49,143 nucleotides of DNA from Elysia marginata (lineage: Eukaryota > Mollusca > Gastropoda > Plakobranchidae): assembly GCA_019649035.1 (NCBI GenBank), contig BMAT01001128.1, positions 27,831 through 76,973 on the forward strand, given 5' to 3'. How positions within the stretch are numbered: position 1 is the first letter of the stretch; each line of letters opens with the position of its first letter. Of the stretch, positions 23,761-34,795 are shown piece by piece. The notes below the pieces were generated by a model, which saw only the letters and a program-made list of their open reading frames with translations, ran no database searches and was not told the origin of the DNA. Made by a program: the position numbers and the translations under genes.

Positions 23761-26180
23761 CGGCCATTTTCAACTAAAGTCAAGTTAAACCTGTCGCTAG
23801 GTTTACACCTTGACTTATCAATTATTACGGTATGTTTTTTTTTAATTAGCGAGTGTCTTTGTTTTGCTTTTACTCCTTTCCTCGAAGAGATAAAGAGGCC
23901 GAACGGCATTGTTGACGGAAGGTTTCATTTAAGTCAAATAAGCTTAGGCTTCTCCTTCAGGAAATGAAATAATTTTAGTGAACTTATCTTAGAAAAAAAT
24001 GGTATTGGCGAAGAGCAAATGCACATGTGTGGATTGAGAAGGCTTGTAGCCATTATTGGGGCAGTTGTCTTCAGCTACTCTACAAGTTTATCTCTGTCAC
24101 GCATAATTTACAAACAGCCTCTTACATTTTTTAATCAAAGGATTACCGCCCGTTTCATGTATTTAGAAATAATGATTCCGCTTTCCTAGATAATCTTATA
24201 AAAAATCTGAGACACGAGAGCTATTTTCTCCCAGTATTGTTCATTGTAACCGCTTTATCCTGGCTATAAGCGGCCGGCTGCCAGTGAACTACGCACAGAA
24301 GCTCTTAGTTACATAATTATCACGATGAACATAACAGTCCGAATAAAACGGAAAAAGATAACCTCTGAAAGAGAAAAGGTCACTTTTAAAAGGTGCAATG
24401 TCACGCTCATTAAAATTACTACCGGGGCACTTAGCATAAGCTTGTGAAAGCAAGATAAATTTCACCAATATCTGCATTAGCAGTCTAAAATTAAGAGAAG
24501 CTAAGTGGAATTTAATATTGCAATAAGTAAATGGCCGTGGAGCTTATGAACCTTACAATAAAAACAAACTAAAAATGATGTTTTCACAAGGAATTTATGA
24601 ATCTGCTTCGACCTAGTAAAAATTCCATACGAGTATTTACAAACTAAATAAAGTACGGAAATATCATTACCTGAATGAACATTATTTCCGTAGGGACGGT
24701 GCGTTAGTTGGGAAAAGAGTGATTCACAAAAAACTTTTATGTTTCCAGCTTCTCAAATTATCAAAAACAAGTGGGGAAGCCAAGACAAGAAGGAGAAAAC
24801 AAAAACTTTGAAAGGTCTGCAAAACCATGTGCTGAAAAGAAGGCTTAATTTCCTAAACAAACACCAACTTTAAGGCATTCTTGAAAGAGATGGAAAATCA
24901 AAATATTGAATGCTAGTGAAAAATCTCTCAATGTGGGATTTCAATATTTACTAAAATATGATTTTTTTAAAGAGAAAGTAGCAACACCTTGCAATTAAAC
25001 TAGCATTTTGATTTTTTCAGGCATAGCTGGAGTCGTAAGTTAAGACTAATTTCAACTAATTTCCAATCAAATTTTAAAAAATTTACCCCAAATTTCAATG
25101 CCGAATGCAAACAAAAAATATGAAAGAAAAGCGCGTTTTAGTTTACTGTTGCAATAATAAAAAGAAAGAAAATCTTTTTGATTTTCACGTTTTCAATGGT
25201 GCTGATATTGATGGTGTAGGTTAAAATCAGCTAAAGATTGATATGTGGAGAATGGTTCTCCGGACCTTCTGTATTGCCAGCCACTATTCCAAATTTCTAT
25301 GTTTTTGTATGACTAAACACATTATGAAATGAAATTTTCGCTGCCAAAAGAAAATGACCAATTTCTCAAGTGGACTATCTATCATGCACAGCTCGGTTTC
25401 GATGGTGTTTCGATTGTGAAGTCTCAGGGTAAATACATTTGAGTCCAGCTTAGTATGTATTTCAAACCTAGATAACTCGAAATGTTGCTTCATTGGAGCG
25501 ATACTCAGATTACCCATTTATTCCTGTTATGCTCTTTATACTGGTTATTAGTAATCTGGACAATTCCGAGTTAAATTATGCTGCAAAAAATTATTTTAAA
25601 AACAATGTAACAGCTTCTTACAACTTAAACGCATTAATGGCATTATGTATTCTAAGGTAAAAAAAAAAAACACTTTAAGATAATGATGCAAATTAGGCCC
25701 AGGCTTTTCCCGCAGACACGAAGGCTACTTTTAGTGTAAAAGCAGGTGAGAGATGTCAGTTGGAGTACTTGGTGAGTACTGTATGCGCATACCATAGCGT
25801 TACATGACAGGCAGGGGAGCCCCTGTGTGAGCAGGTATGTAAACTGATGTGTGAGAGGGTACACGTCTGGCCAGCCCCTGGCGGTGGTGTCTGCAGACCT
25901 GGTTCATGTCTGAGCCGCCTGCCACCTATAGACTACTGTACATAGTGACTGTTAGTAACACTGTACTAAACGCTCTTCAGACTGAGTGTCTATCTATAAT
26001 ACAAATAGTATTACTGGCCAAGAAATGTTTCGCTATGACGGGTTAACAGGAAGAAGAAAATATTAAAAAAAAATTGCTAAGCGTTCATTAAAACAATTGC
26101 TACAAGTTGCGGATGAAAATGATAATGACGAATAAGATAATGATGCTGATGTTGTGACATAAAGAGATATAAATAGATCA

Positions 26181-26214
26181 AGTGAGAGAGAGAGGTGGGG
26201 GGGGGGATAGGGAG
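26181..26214. repeat. GA/G-rich simple repeat
   Basis: Short AG run followed by nine or more G, upstream of the LINE remnant. Confidence 0.85.
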
Positions 26215-26689
26215 AAGTGGGTGAGTGAGCAGAAGGGTGGAAGAAAAGACAGTGAAGATGGAGAGAAAGAAATATCTCATTAAATTACGCTATATTAAAA
26301 CTGACGATAAATATGTTTTGAGAAAGAATGAATTGCGTTACTGAGAGACAATAGAAACAATTAATCATGCTTACTGGAATCAGTTCTCGTTAAAAATTCC
26401 GAAAATACAATCATTGTTTTATCTCTGTTTTGATAATTCGTCATGAAAACACATCATGAACATTTTAAAAGTTGCATCTTTTGGTCGAGCCGTAGCGAAG
26501 CGCATTAATCAAAGTCAGGACAGACAGATTCATTTAAAATTGCTCCCAGTGAAAGTTCTATTTTTGACGTCTCTGAAGTTGCTTAGATTTTTATATGGAG
26601 ACATCTCAGTAAATATAAAAAGATAAAGCTTTTCCAACTTTTATTGGTGTACAGGTACTTTTCCAGGGAGTGATTTTGCTAGTAGTTCT

Positions 26690-28227
26690 AATTAACTCGT
26701 ACGCACATCTCGACAAACGAAAAGCTAGCGTACATCTGGTGTTTTTTACTGTTCTTGCACATTCAACACGATACAAGCACACCTTCTATGTGACAAAATG
26801 ATAAAAATGAGTTTGCCCCGGCTCTGGTTCTTTGGGTCATAGACTACCTCACCTCCGGATCACAGTATGTAAGACTCAGTCCGACAGTCTCCTCTGACAC
26901 AATAATAACGAACACCGGTGCACCTTAAGGCACTATCCCCTTTGTTTTTTCTGCACTTATACATCAGACTATCAAATCATGAGCAACGACTGTATCATTA
27001 ACAAATATGCAGACGACACCGTTGTGGCTTAACTGATCACTGATAACTGTGACCAAAATTACGTCAAAGAAAAAGGTAAATTTTTAGAGTGATGTGACAG
27101 CAACTTTTAGAGCTAAATGTGAAAAAAAATAAAAGAGATGATAGTCGACTTCTATCTGAGTGGGAAAGAACGAGAGCCAATCAAAATAAACAACGTAGCT
27201 GCAGAGCGGGTTGAAAACTTTAAATATTGGGGGGGTCATTTTGACAACAAATTTATCTTAAAAAAAGAAACAGCAGCGCAGAAAACATCATAAAAAGATA
27301 AAACCACGGTTATATTGCCTTAGAAAACTTAAGTCTTTCGGCGTGGACAAGAAACTCCTGCAATTTTTTTTTTACTCCACGGTATTGGGCAGTGCCCTTA
27401 GCTTCGGAATTGTTTTTTGAGGCGGGGACATTTTTAAGAACGATCGCAATCGGCTAGACAAAATCATAACTAAAGCGGGTGAGGTTATCGGAAAGAGACA
27501 AGAGAAAAACGAGGCACTATGTGAGCAGCACACTGTAAGAAAAATGAAGAGTATACTGAAAGATTAGAAAAGAATATGAAGAAAGGCGGATAGGACGCAG
27601 TGGAAGGTTTAGGGTACCTAAGGAAAAACTAACAGACATGCTGCTTCTTTCATACCCAGGTCAATTACAACTTTTAACAATACTTTTAAAAGCGGAGCGT
27701 ACATTTGCGAGTGATTTTCAGTGAATGGACACGGTAGGCAGACCGTCTAAACCCTAGTGAGTGTGGGAATGTGTGTGTGTGTGTGCTTAGTTACTCGCCC
27801 GAGTAGCTGTTTACTAGTCTCCCAATCTCTTACCATAATTCACATTCACATAATTATACATGTATTTGTTTTATCGAATTTATTCTGACACCTTTGATAT
27901 AAAAACTTTTTTTTCTTGAATTTTAATCTTATTTAGTAAGATTTATAAAGAAAGCAAGACCGTATCTTCTTGTCAAATATGTATTTTATGTCGACCATAT
28001 TTAAACCCTAAGTTCGTATGCGACCATATTATTTACATCATATTAAAACAGATACATATACGAACATATTTATTTACCATGTGTAAATATTTATATCTTT
28101 ACTCTTATGTTGTTATACACTTTGTATATTATGAAAATTATATGTGTGTATTTATACAATTTTAATACTATGTGTATTGAATTTACTCACGGAAATTAAT
28201 AAAGATTTACCTTATCTTATCTTAGTC
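26690..28227 (+). mobile_element. Non-LTR retrotransposon (LINE) remnant, 5'-truncated
   Basis: A decayed reverse-transcriptase coding region read 5' to 3' on the plus strand but broken by stops and frameshifts. Recognisable parts in order: a HLDKRKASVHL segment near 26706; VLWVIDYLTS..QYVRL near 26830; the TNTGAP block near 26910; the catalytic YADDT motif at 27006-27020; NVAAERVENFKYW-like sequence near 27200; and a basic C-terminal stretch up to about 27720. A 3'UTR-like segment with a GT run follows. The element ends AATAAA (28198-28203) plus a CTTAT repeat tail (28211-28224), typical of CR1/Rex-type LINEs. It cannot be autonomous. The 5' limit is approximate and no target-site duplication was found. 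The family assignment is tentative. Confidence 0.88.
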
Positions 28228-29035
28228 TCTGACTTTTTAATTAATACTCATATGATAAAATTATTTTGGATTGTAATTGAGGTAATTATGGTAGCGTTTT
28301 TATAAAAGTCAGGTAGGAGTATTTCATGCCTGCGGCCCCTAAAAATCGCCATCGATTTGAGGGGAAAAGTCATATGATGTTAAAATGGCGTTTAATAAGC
28401 AAATTTTTTGTACTCTAGACGTTAAGAATATGAAATGTTGTATAAGACCCCCCCCCCTTTCCTCTCTCCCCGCCACCGACCGAGTAGAGTTTAAAAAACA
28501 TACACTTTTTCAGTCTGTTCTTTTTTATGTGAACTAAAACACTAGGGCAATGTTTGTTTATTCTATTACTTCAACATTGTTCTTGCAAGACTAACCGCAG
28601 GCTGGCTTAGAAAAAAAAGACAAACATTTTTTAAAGCAATAGGAAATAAAACTCTACATAGCATGACTGCCGCGCCATATCAAATTGAAAAATGGCCCTT
28701 TGGTTCAAAATTAAATTGCAATGAAACTCCACAATACTATTACCCAGCACAACCACACGATAAAGCAAAAACCATGTCTTAATTTTCAGCTTTAAAACTC
28801 CCTTAACTATTATCCTGTAAACTAAACGTTAAGTTAAACATAGCTGTTAAAGAAACCCAGATTTGAAGATCTATTAATTACGGTAAGATGATGAAAATCC
28901 AACATTATGATCATACGAGTAACGTGGTTTTCAATAAGTGAACAATACACGAACTTTAAAAATAAGGACAAAGACAAAATAAAACAGATACGATTTCAAA
29001 TGAAACGCGATACATAACAAAACAACGTTAAAAAA

Positions 29036-29083
29036 CAAACAAAAACAACAACAACAGCAACAGCAGCAGCAACATCAACAACG
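29036..29083. repeat. AAC/AGC-type trinucleotide repeat
   Basis: Imperfect run of AAC and AGC units. Confidence 0.85.
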
Positions 29084-29874
29084 AAAAAATATATATTTTA
29101 CAAAATGGCTAACATCTAAATACAGCCTTTGAAACATGACTATCCAGTAATCCTCCTGAAACCAGTCAGTGCTGGGGTTTGTTTACTGATGTTGACCCGA
29201 TTATAAATATATCTAAAGAAAAGCAACATGATCATGACATAGATTTTTTATATTGTTTACACGCTCGTTTTACGGTCACAAGCGCAAGCTGCGAGAGATA
29301 TCAGTATTTTCGTGAAGTTTGATTGCTTGTTCTGATAATTTCTATGAACCCCCCCCCCACCTCCCCATCTATAAAACTTACATTTAAAGTAAATATCTCT
29401 TAGAAGCGTGTATGAATTCTTGAAAAGATCAAGATGTAGATAAAAAAATGAGCAAAATGTACGGCAGCTGCCCTTAGAGCAAAACAGTGAAAATTACTAA
29501 GGAAGGTGCAATGTATATTCGTCAAAACATTGCATGTGGTAAAAGAAAAAAAGACGTATAATTTAGAGATTTATGTTTTTAAAGCAAAACAGGATCCAAA
29601 AGACATATTATTGGATCTATTCTAAGAGCTCCTCAATAGCTTCTGTTCTCTCTAAGCAAATAAAAGCGTTTGATTTTTTTTTCAAACTATCCAATCTTTA
29701 TCTTAAACTAAAGAAGGGGGTGACTAGAGTGATCCAAATTCCTTTTAAAGTCCTTATATTTTAGTTTTTAAGATCTAGAAATTTTATATTCGTTGCTTTA
29801 ATTTTTATGTTATTATTACTGTGACTAGGCCTACTGCTATTATCATTTTTATTTTTTTATTGTTATGATTTTTT

Positions 29875-29911
29875 TTATAATAATAAGAATAATAATGATT
29901 ATTATTATTAC

Positions 29912-29958
<47 letters not shown>

Positions 29959-30015
29959 ATTATTAATAATAATAATATCATAATTACTATCGTTATTGTT
30001 GTTGCTGTTGTTGTT
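29875..30015. repeat. ATT microsatellite with self-complementary ends
   Basis: Long TTA/ATT run that turns into AAT units and then GTT units. The TTA and TAA parts are complementary and could pair. Confidence 0.95.
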
Positions 30016-30900
30016 GCTGTTCTTATTTTTATTATTTAAAAAAAAATTTGAACATTTAAAAACCTATATTCCCAAGTAAAACATTAACAAAAAATTTCAA
30101 CCTGAATCATTTTGATCTAGGTCGCTAACAAGATTTGAGACCCTTTTCATATTTTGAACATTTAGTGTCATGTAGACAAACAGTTAATCTTTTCATCTTT
30201 TTAAAAATTTTTTAATATTTTTTTAACAGAATAGCAAATTAGTTTTAATTTGAGCCAAAATAAACAAAAACATCAACAAATTATTTAGGTGGGTCTATTG
30301 CCATGTCAAGTTTTATGCCTTGTCATATTGAGTTATAAGCAAACCAATTTCTAAAAGTAAATTTGAGATTATTTTTATAATAAGAAGTTTTAGATTGAAA
30401 ACAAAAAGTATTTTATGTTCATAAACACTCGCATTGGTTGTTTCAAGAATGAAAATACGATCGCCTTCCTCAAGCATTTCATTTAGTCGGGACAGTCATT
30501 GAAAGCCTTTCATTAAACGAACAGCAAATAAAAAGAAGTTGAAATTACACGCTTTATTTTCTTTCATGTTTAGATAGATTAAACGATGATAAAGTCGAAT
30601 GCTGCATATTATAACATACTTTACAAACAAATCGAGTGCCCCTGTCTACATTGTTATGTAAGCAGCTTTTCAACTCTGACATTTATAAACTCTGGTGTTA
30701 TACTTTATGGAATTTGTGACAGTAACGGCTACAGGTCATTCATTTCAAAAGTGTTGTTTGCAAAACGTTCTACACTCTGTTCCTCCCAGCAACAATCTAA
30801 ATGCTGGATGAGGTTCAATATAGAACCCCTAACAACTATGAAGCAGCGAATGAAACTCTGAGCTACGATCGTGAAAAACCAAAGTGTGAATTCTTGTTTT

Positions 30901-30949
30901 GAGTATTAGTTAGCTTTAGGGGTTTGAGTATTAGTTAGCTTTAGGGGTG
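30901..30949. repeat. 25-bp tandem duplication
   Basis: A 25-base unit starting GAGTATTAGTTAGCTTTAGG occurs twice in tandem (starts 30901 and 30926) with essentially no divergence. Confidence 0.95.
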
Positions 30950-31299
30950 TGCGTAACAATGTATGGGCGATGAGGGTGGATGATATCAGGTAGATTTTCA
31001 TCATTAGCGTTTCGGCCTAGATCTTTATTCTTGGCCTTTTTTGTTATCTGCACAGATAAATCTAAAAAGCATCGCCATGTACCCAAAACTAGATCTAACC
31101 TCCACATTTAAACTAGGGAATTTCTAGTTTAAAGACGAAGATTGGTTTTGGCTTAGTCACTTTATTTCCCTTTTAGCCTTAGGTCAACGTAAGTTTTTAG
31201 ACAGCAATAACTGAATGACTGTAATAACAAGTTATCCCAGGAAGAATGAAAGAAGCAGTGTATAGAAGCAAATGAGAATAACAAGAACAGTGGATTTAC

Positions 31300-31756
31300 C
31301 TTGCATGGAGGAGAGCGTATTGTACTGAGACACTTGCTGGCTCCAAGAGCTAAACACACAGTCTTGGGGACCCTGTTGGCCCGGGGTGTGAACTCCAGGT
31401 GCTATACAGTGACCTAAGATGCTGCTGAGACTCTCGCTACCTCCCAGGCCACCCAGATTCCCAGCACTTCCAATACCAAGTCCGGACCCCGTCGGATCGA
31501 GTCGGTGACTCGGCGACTCGCTACTAGAGAGGCCTTTGATGGTGCTATTGTTGTTGTTGTTGTTGATGTTGGGGATGCTGGTTCGGGAGTTTGGGCTGTT
31601 GCCGCTGTTGCTGCTGTTGTGGCTGGAGCTGGTGGTAGAGGTGGTGATGATGGTGGTGCCGCTCTCCAACATGGAGTCAAGCCCAGCGGGACCTGTCATG
31701 AGCGAACTGATGCTGAAGTCCTTGGCTCGCGGGGACAATGGACACGCTACGTCCAT
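31300..31756 (-). CDS. Tbx1: Tbx1/10-class T-box transcription factor, first coding exon (eh1-like motif)
   Basis: This exon encodes residues 1-152 plus one base. The start ATG at 31756 is directly preceded by an in-frame TGA, so the start is well bounded. Residues 8-20 read SPRAKDFSISSLM. The FSISSLM core (14-20) fits the eh1 consensus that recruits Groucho/TLE co-repressors and occurs at the N-termini of several T-box proteins. The rest is Ser/Thr/Asn/Gly-rich and looks disordered, with a seven-Asn run encoded by a GTT repeat on the plus strand. The exon ends SSMQ, with donor CAAG|GTAAAT at 31299. The phase-1 end fits the exon at 12126, giving an open frame of 305 full residues before the T-box intron. 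The link to that exon is inferred from phase, strand, lack of intervening coding exons and T-box-like N-terminal features; no transcript is available. The leader before the T-box (about 277 residues) is longer than the ~110 I recall for vertebrate TBX1. Confidence 0.85.
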
Positions 31757-33431
31757 TCAAGACAGCGGAGATGGTCCTACTTGTCAGGGTGAAGTGGGAT
31801 TTTTCTATAAAGATCAGCTTGAGTTTGAATGGAACAATGTTAACCCTATCCAAAACACCAAGAAAACTTAAGAGTCAAATGGAATACATGCTTGAACTTG
31901 CCATCTTTAGCGTGAAGGAAGTTGGCTATACAAGGTAGAAAAAAAAACAGTTAGATGGTATATATATGCAGATTGCACTCCGGATATAAGAAAATTTTGT
32001 TAAAATGTCAGATTTAGGACAGTTAGAAAATTCTGATTTGGAAAGTATTGTATATCTAGGCCTACAGATTAATAATTATACAGCGCTTAAATTAAAAATC
32101 CTTACAAGAAAAATTCTTAGACTGGTTTACTATCTACAAAAGTAATTGCTGATATTTTATCAAAAAATGTTCTATAAAATTGATTTCGAATATTTGTATT
32201 GTACGATAAAATATATTGTTTATCAAACATCTGAGTTAAGAAATCTGGAGCGTCAAATCCGTAGATTTGAGACAAAATTTGCGAAGCACGACAAGGTACA
32301 ATCTAGAGCATAATGGTTTTAATAAAGCAATGAAAACTGGCAGTGACATTCCATGGTTCTGTAATTAGTCTCAGTATTACAACACAACCTGTCTAAGAGA
32401 TCTAAGGAACTTCCTACTGAATCAGTCTGATTTCCCAGCGCTAGATCTCTACGTCTCCCACGAAATCTGTGATGGCGATATACTGTGTGTCTCTCCTCAC
32501 AGCGATTGTCTTCAATCTTCGGGTGGAGGTGTTGAAGGCAGGTGAAATTCGCGACAGATTTTCACTATCTCCTCAGGTTGCGCTTTTGGCAAAATTTTCT
32601 CTTTGCGTCTTTCGCTCGATTCATGAATCCGAAGACACAACTTTGAAAAAAGAAAGAGCGAGTGGGCCTATATAATTATACCTAGACTCCTGTGTAGATG
32701 CCTTTGGTAGGCCTCTATTCCTCAGGAAAGTAAGTGGAGGGCTGCTACTAGTTCTATCAGTGACTCAGTGACAATAGAGGAAGCTTGCTAAGAAGACAAT
32801 TAGACGTCTTGGAAACCTTGCAGACAGAACACACACGCAATTGGTGCGATAAAGAGCTAGACTGAGTGACAAGCCGGACCTGGTGGGATGATAGAGACAA
32901 AGCAACGCCTACTTTCTTATCTACCTACTTTCCCCCATTTCCCTACCCAGCACCTAAGCAATAGATTTCCGCATCAAAACTTTATCTCCTGGCTTCGTTT
33001 ATCCTCTCACTCTCAGCCATCTCTTCCCTCTATAGGCTTCTAAACGTTATCAACGAAAAACATCCCCACGCAGCCAAAGTACCTGTTAGTGTGGAACCGG
33101 TTCCAGCCAATCAGAATGAAGCTGCTGCTCAGAGATGAAGCTCTGTAATTAACTGGGATGGGTTCGGGAAGCAAAACGAACTGCCTGGGCCAACACTTTC
33201 CTGCCCACTCCTCTTGACTGACAGATGAAGGCGAGCAGAGACCTCATCACAGAGGCAGTGAAGGTAGAGAAACTTTGCTGAAAAGAGTTGGACGCTGTAA
33301 AGTGAACAGCAAAGTCAGGAGCAGGGTAGGGTTTAGAGAAGAGCGTTCATCTGGAGCTAGCGAAACGCTCGGTCTCAATGAAAACAAACTGCTGCTCACC
33401 CTGACGATAGCCCCGCCTCTCACACTACAAC
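31757..33431 (-). other. Putative 5' leader / 5' intron of the T-box gene
   Basis: This stretch lies between the candidate promoter and the first coding exon. It has no convincing coding sequence on either strand. A leader of 1.7 kb is long, so a 5'UTR intron is likely. A plausible acceptor is the pyrimidine-rich run ending CTGACAAG (around 31780 on the plus coordinate). The distal part, 32900-33430, is richer in GC than its surroundings and includes CCAATCAG near 33107. Confidence 0.35.
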
Positions 33432-33459
33432 TGAGTGCCGATTCGACAATAAAAATATA
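33426..33459 (-). promoter_or_regulatory. Candidate core promoter of the T-box gene (TATA + initiator)
   Basis: On the minus strand TATATTTTTA begins at 33459. An initiator match TCAGTT has its A at 33432, 27 bases downstream of the first T of the TATA box. A GC-box-like GAGGCGGGGC follows just downstream, around 33410-33419. It lies about 1.7 kb before the T-box ATG and faces it. Spacing is at the short end of the normal range. No transcript start data are visible, so this is a motif-based call. Confidence 0.4.
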
Positions 33460-34619
33460 CGTGGTGCGAAGGGAGGTAAATACGCGCGTGGGCTGCATAA
33501 CTGGTTAAGTCCCTTGATACATCTTCTGACTGTCCTAATGATAATACATGCGCATCTCATGTATTTCACCATAGGTATGCTCTTACTTCACGTTGAATTC
33601 TTGTACTTTTTTCTCTCTTTGTCTCGTTTGTCTTAGTATAGGCCTCAATAAAACAGACAATAATGCGGCTACATATATCTTTGCTTTCGCATAACTCTCA
33701 AAAACAAGATTTTCTAATCAATGAGCGCACCAAAACAATGCCAGCCGAGAGTGCAGGATTGGTGCATCAGATAGAAAACGTTGATCCTCCCGATGTGTGG
33801 TGCCAGATTCTCCCTGTCTGCCTACTTATAACATGCCTGATGTGTGATGGACAGTCTGTTTGATTATGTACCATCTCTATCTAGACGTGTTTGCACTAAC
33901 AGACCCTGGACGAACTCTCTCAGCTCGGATATGAGCACGGCCAGAGAGATCATCAAGGAATTTCCGGCCTGTCCAGAAGGCTATGGTTTAAGACCGACCT
34001 TATCAATGTCCTGTCTTTTTTACCTCTTAGAAGAAGTCATTGATATCGGATAACTTTGTCAGATTTTTTAATGCTTTTTATTATGTGAGAAAAGCAAAGC
34101 TTCATACCTCGATTTTCTTTATTATGCAATTCGTCTGTTACCAATCCTGAGCTGTTTCTAAAACAAATTTGGAAAGATCTATATATGTATAAAATTAGTT
34201 GCCATGATAATTAGGCCCCTAATTCCTCGGGCCTTGATGCTTCAGCAAACTTCTTATGAATGGTTTAAAATTAGGCAGCAATCTTGAAGTACCAAGTTTC
34301 AAAGGCGAGATCGGTCAAGCATATTTACCTATTTGGTTGTTCTCACTTCTTAAACTATCGGGAAATTACATTCTAACATTTTTCTTATCTTTATCTTTGT
34401 TATCCCAAGATTATTCGTCATTGGAGAAGTGAGCTGGCATAAGTCAGAACCAAAGCGTCCAGACTAAGAAAATAAGTGAATGTGACAATCTCTATGTTTA
34501 CTACAATATATTGAACAGGCTGCTCTAATTGTGGCCCTGGTTTTGGTTTGGCATTGATGAAATCATCAAATAAAGGCCAGGGTGGAACGATCGCAAACAA
34601 TTTTATTTTTCATAATTAT

Positions 34620-34795
34620 TGAATGTTAAAGGGACACAATATATAGTGTATTGAAGAAGGCTCTAGGTGAAAATGGACAAAAAATGCTTGGCCATTGTGT
34701 GATTCGAACCCTCGACTTATAGTTGATCCGAAACCCGCCACCTCGCTACTCAAAGAGGCTTTAACAATGTCGCCACTAGGCTTCTTTCAATGTTT
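34620..34795 (-). mobile_element. SINE family 2, minus-strand copy
   Basis: On the minus strand it begins around GCCTAGTGGCGACATTG (A-box region) and continues through GAGGTGGCGGGTTTCGGATC and CTATAAGTCGAGGGTTCGAA (B box). Its tail contains GTGTCCCTTTAACATTC. It aligns along its head with 44779-44940. No clear target-site duplication was found, so ends are approximate. It could be mistaken for a tRNA pseudogene, but the shared family structure argues for a SINE. Confidence 0.75.

Larger units (their letters stand above)
12127..31299 (-). other. T-box gene intron 1 (19.2 kb)
   Basis: It is bounded by donor CAAG|GTAAAT at 31299 and acceptor CCGCCAG at 12127, both phase 1. It contains a CpG-rich motif cluster (13.4-13.65 kb), a palindromic repeat, a SINE, a LINE remnant, a 220-base assembly gap and microsatellites, all listed separately. 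No other coding exon is supported inside it. Large first introns are typical of developmental regulators. Confidence 0.75.

Noticed and set aside
31505-31871. Plus-strand open frames opposite the first T-box exon
   Set aside because: They arise from the GTT/GCT repeats encoding Asn and Ser runs on the other strand.
34680-34780. Possible tRNA gene on the minus strand
   Set aside because: It has a B box but no complete cloverleaf, and it belongs to a SINE family with other copies in the window.
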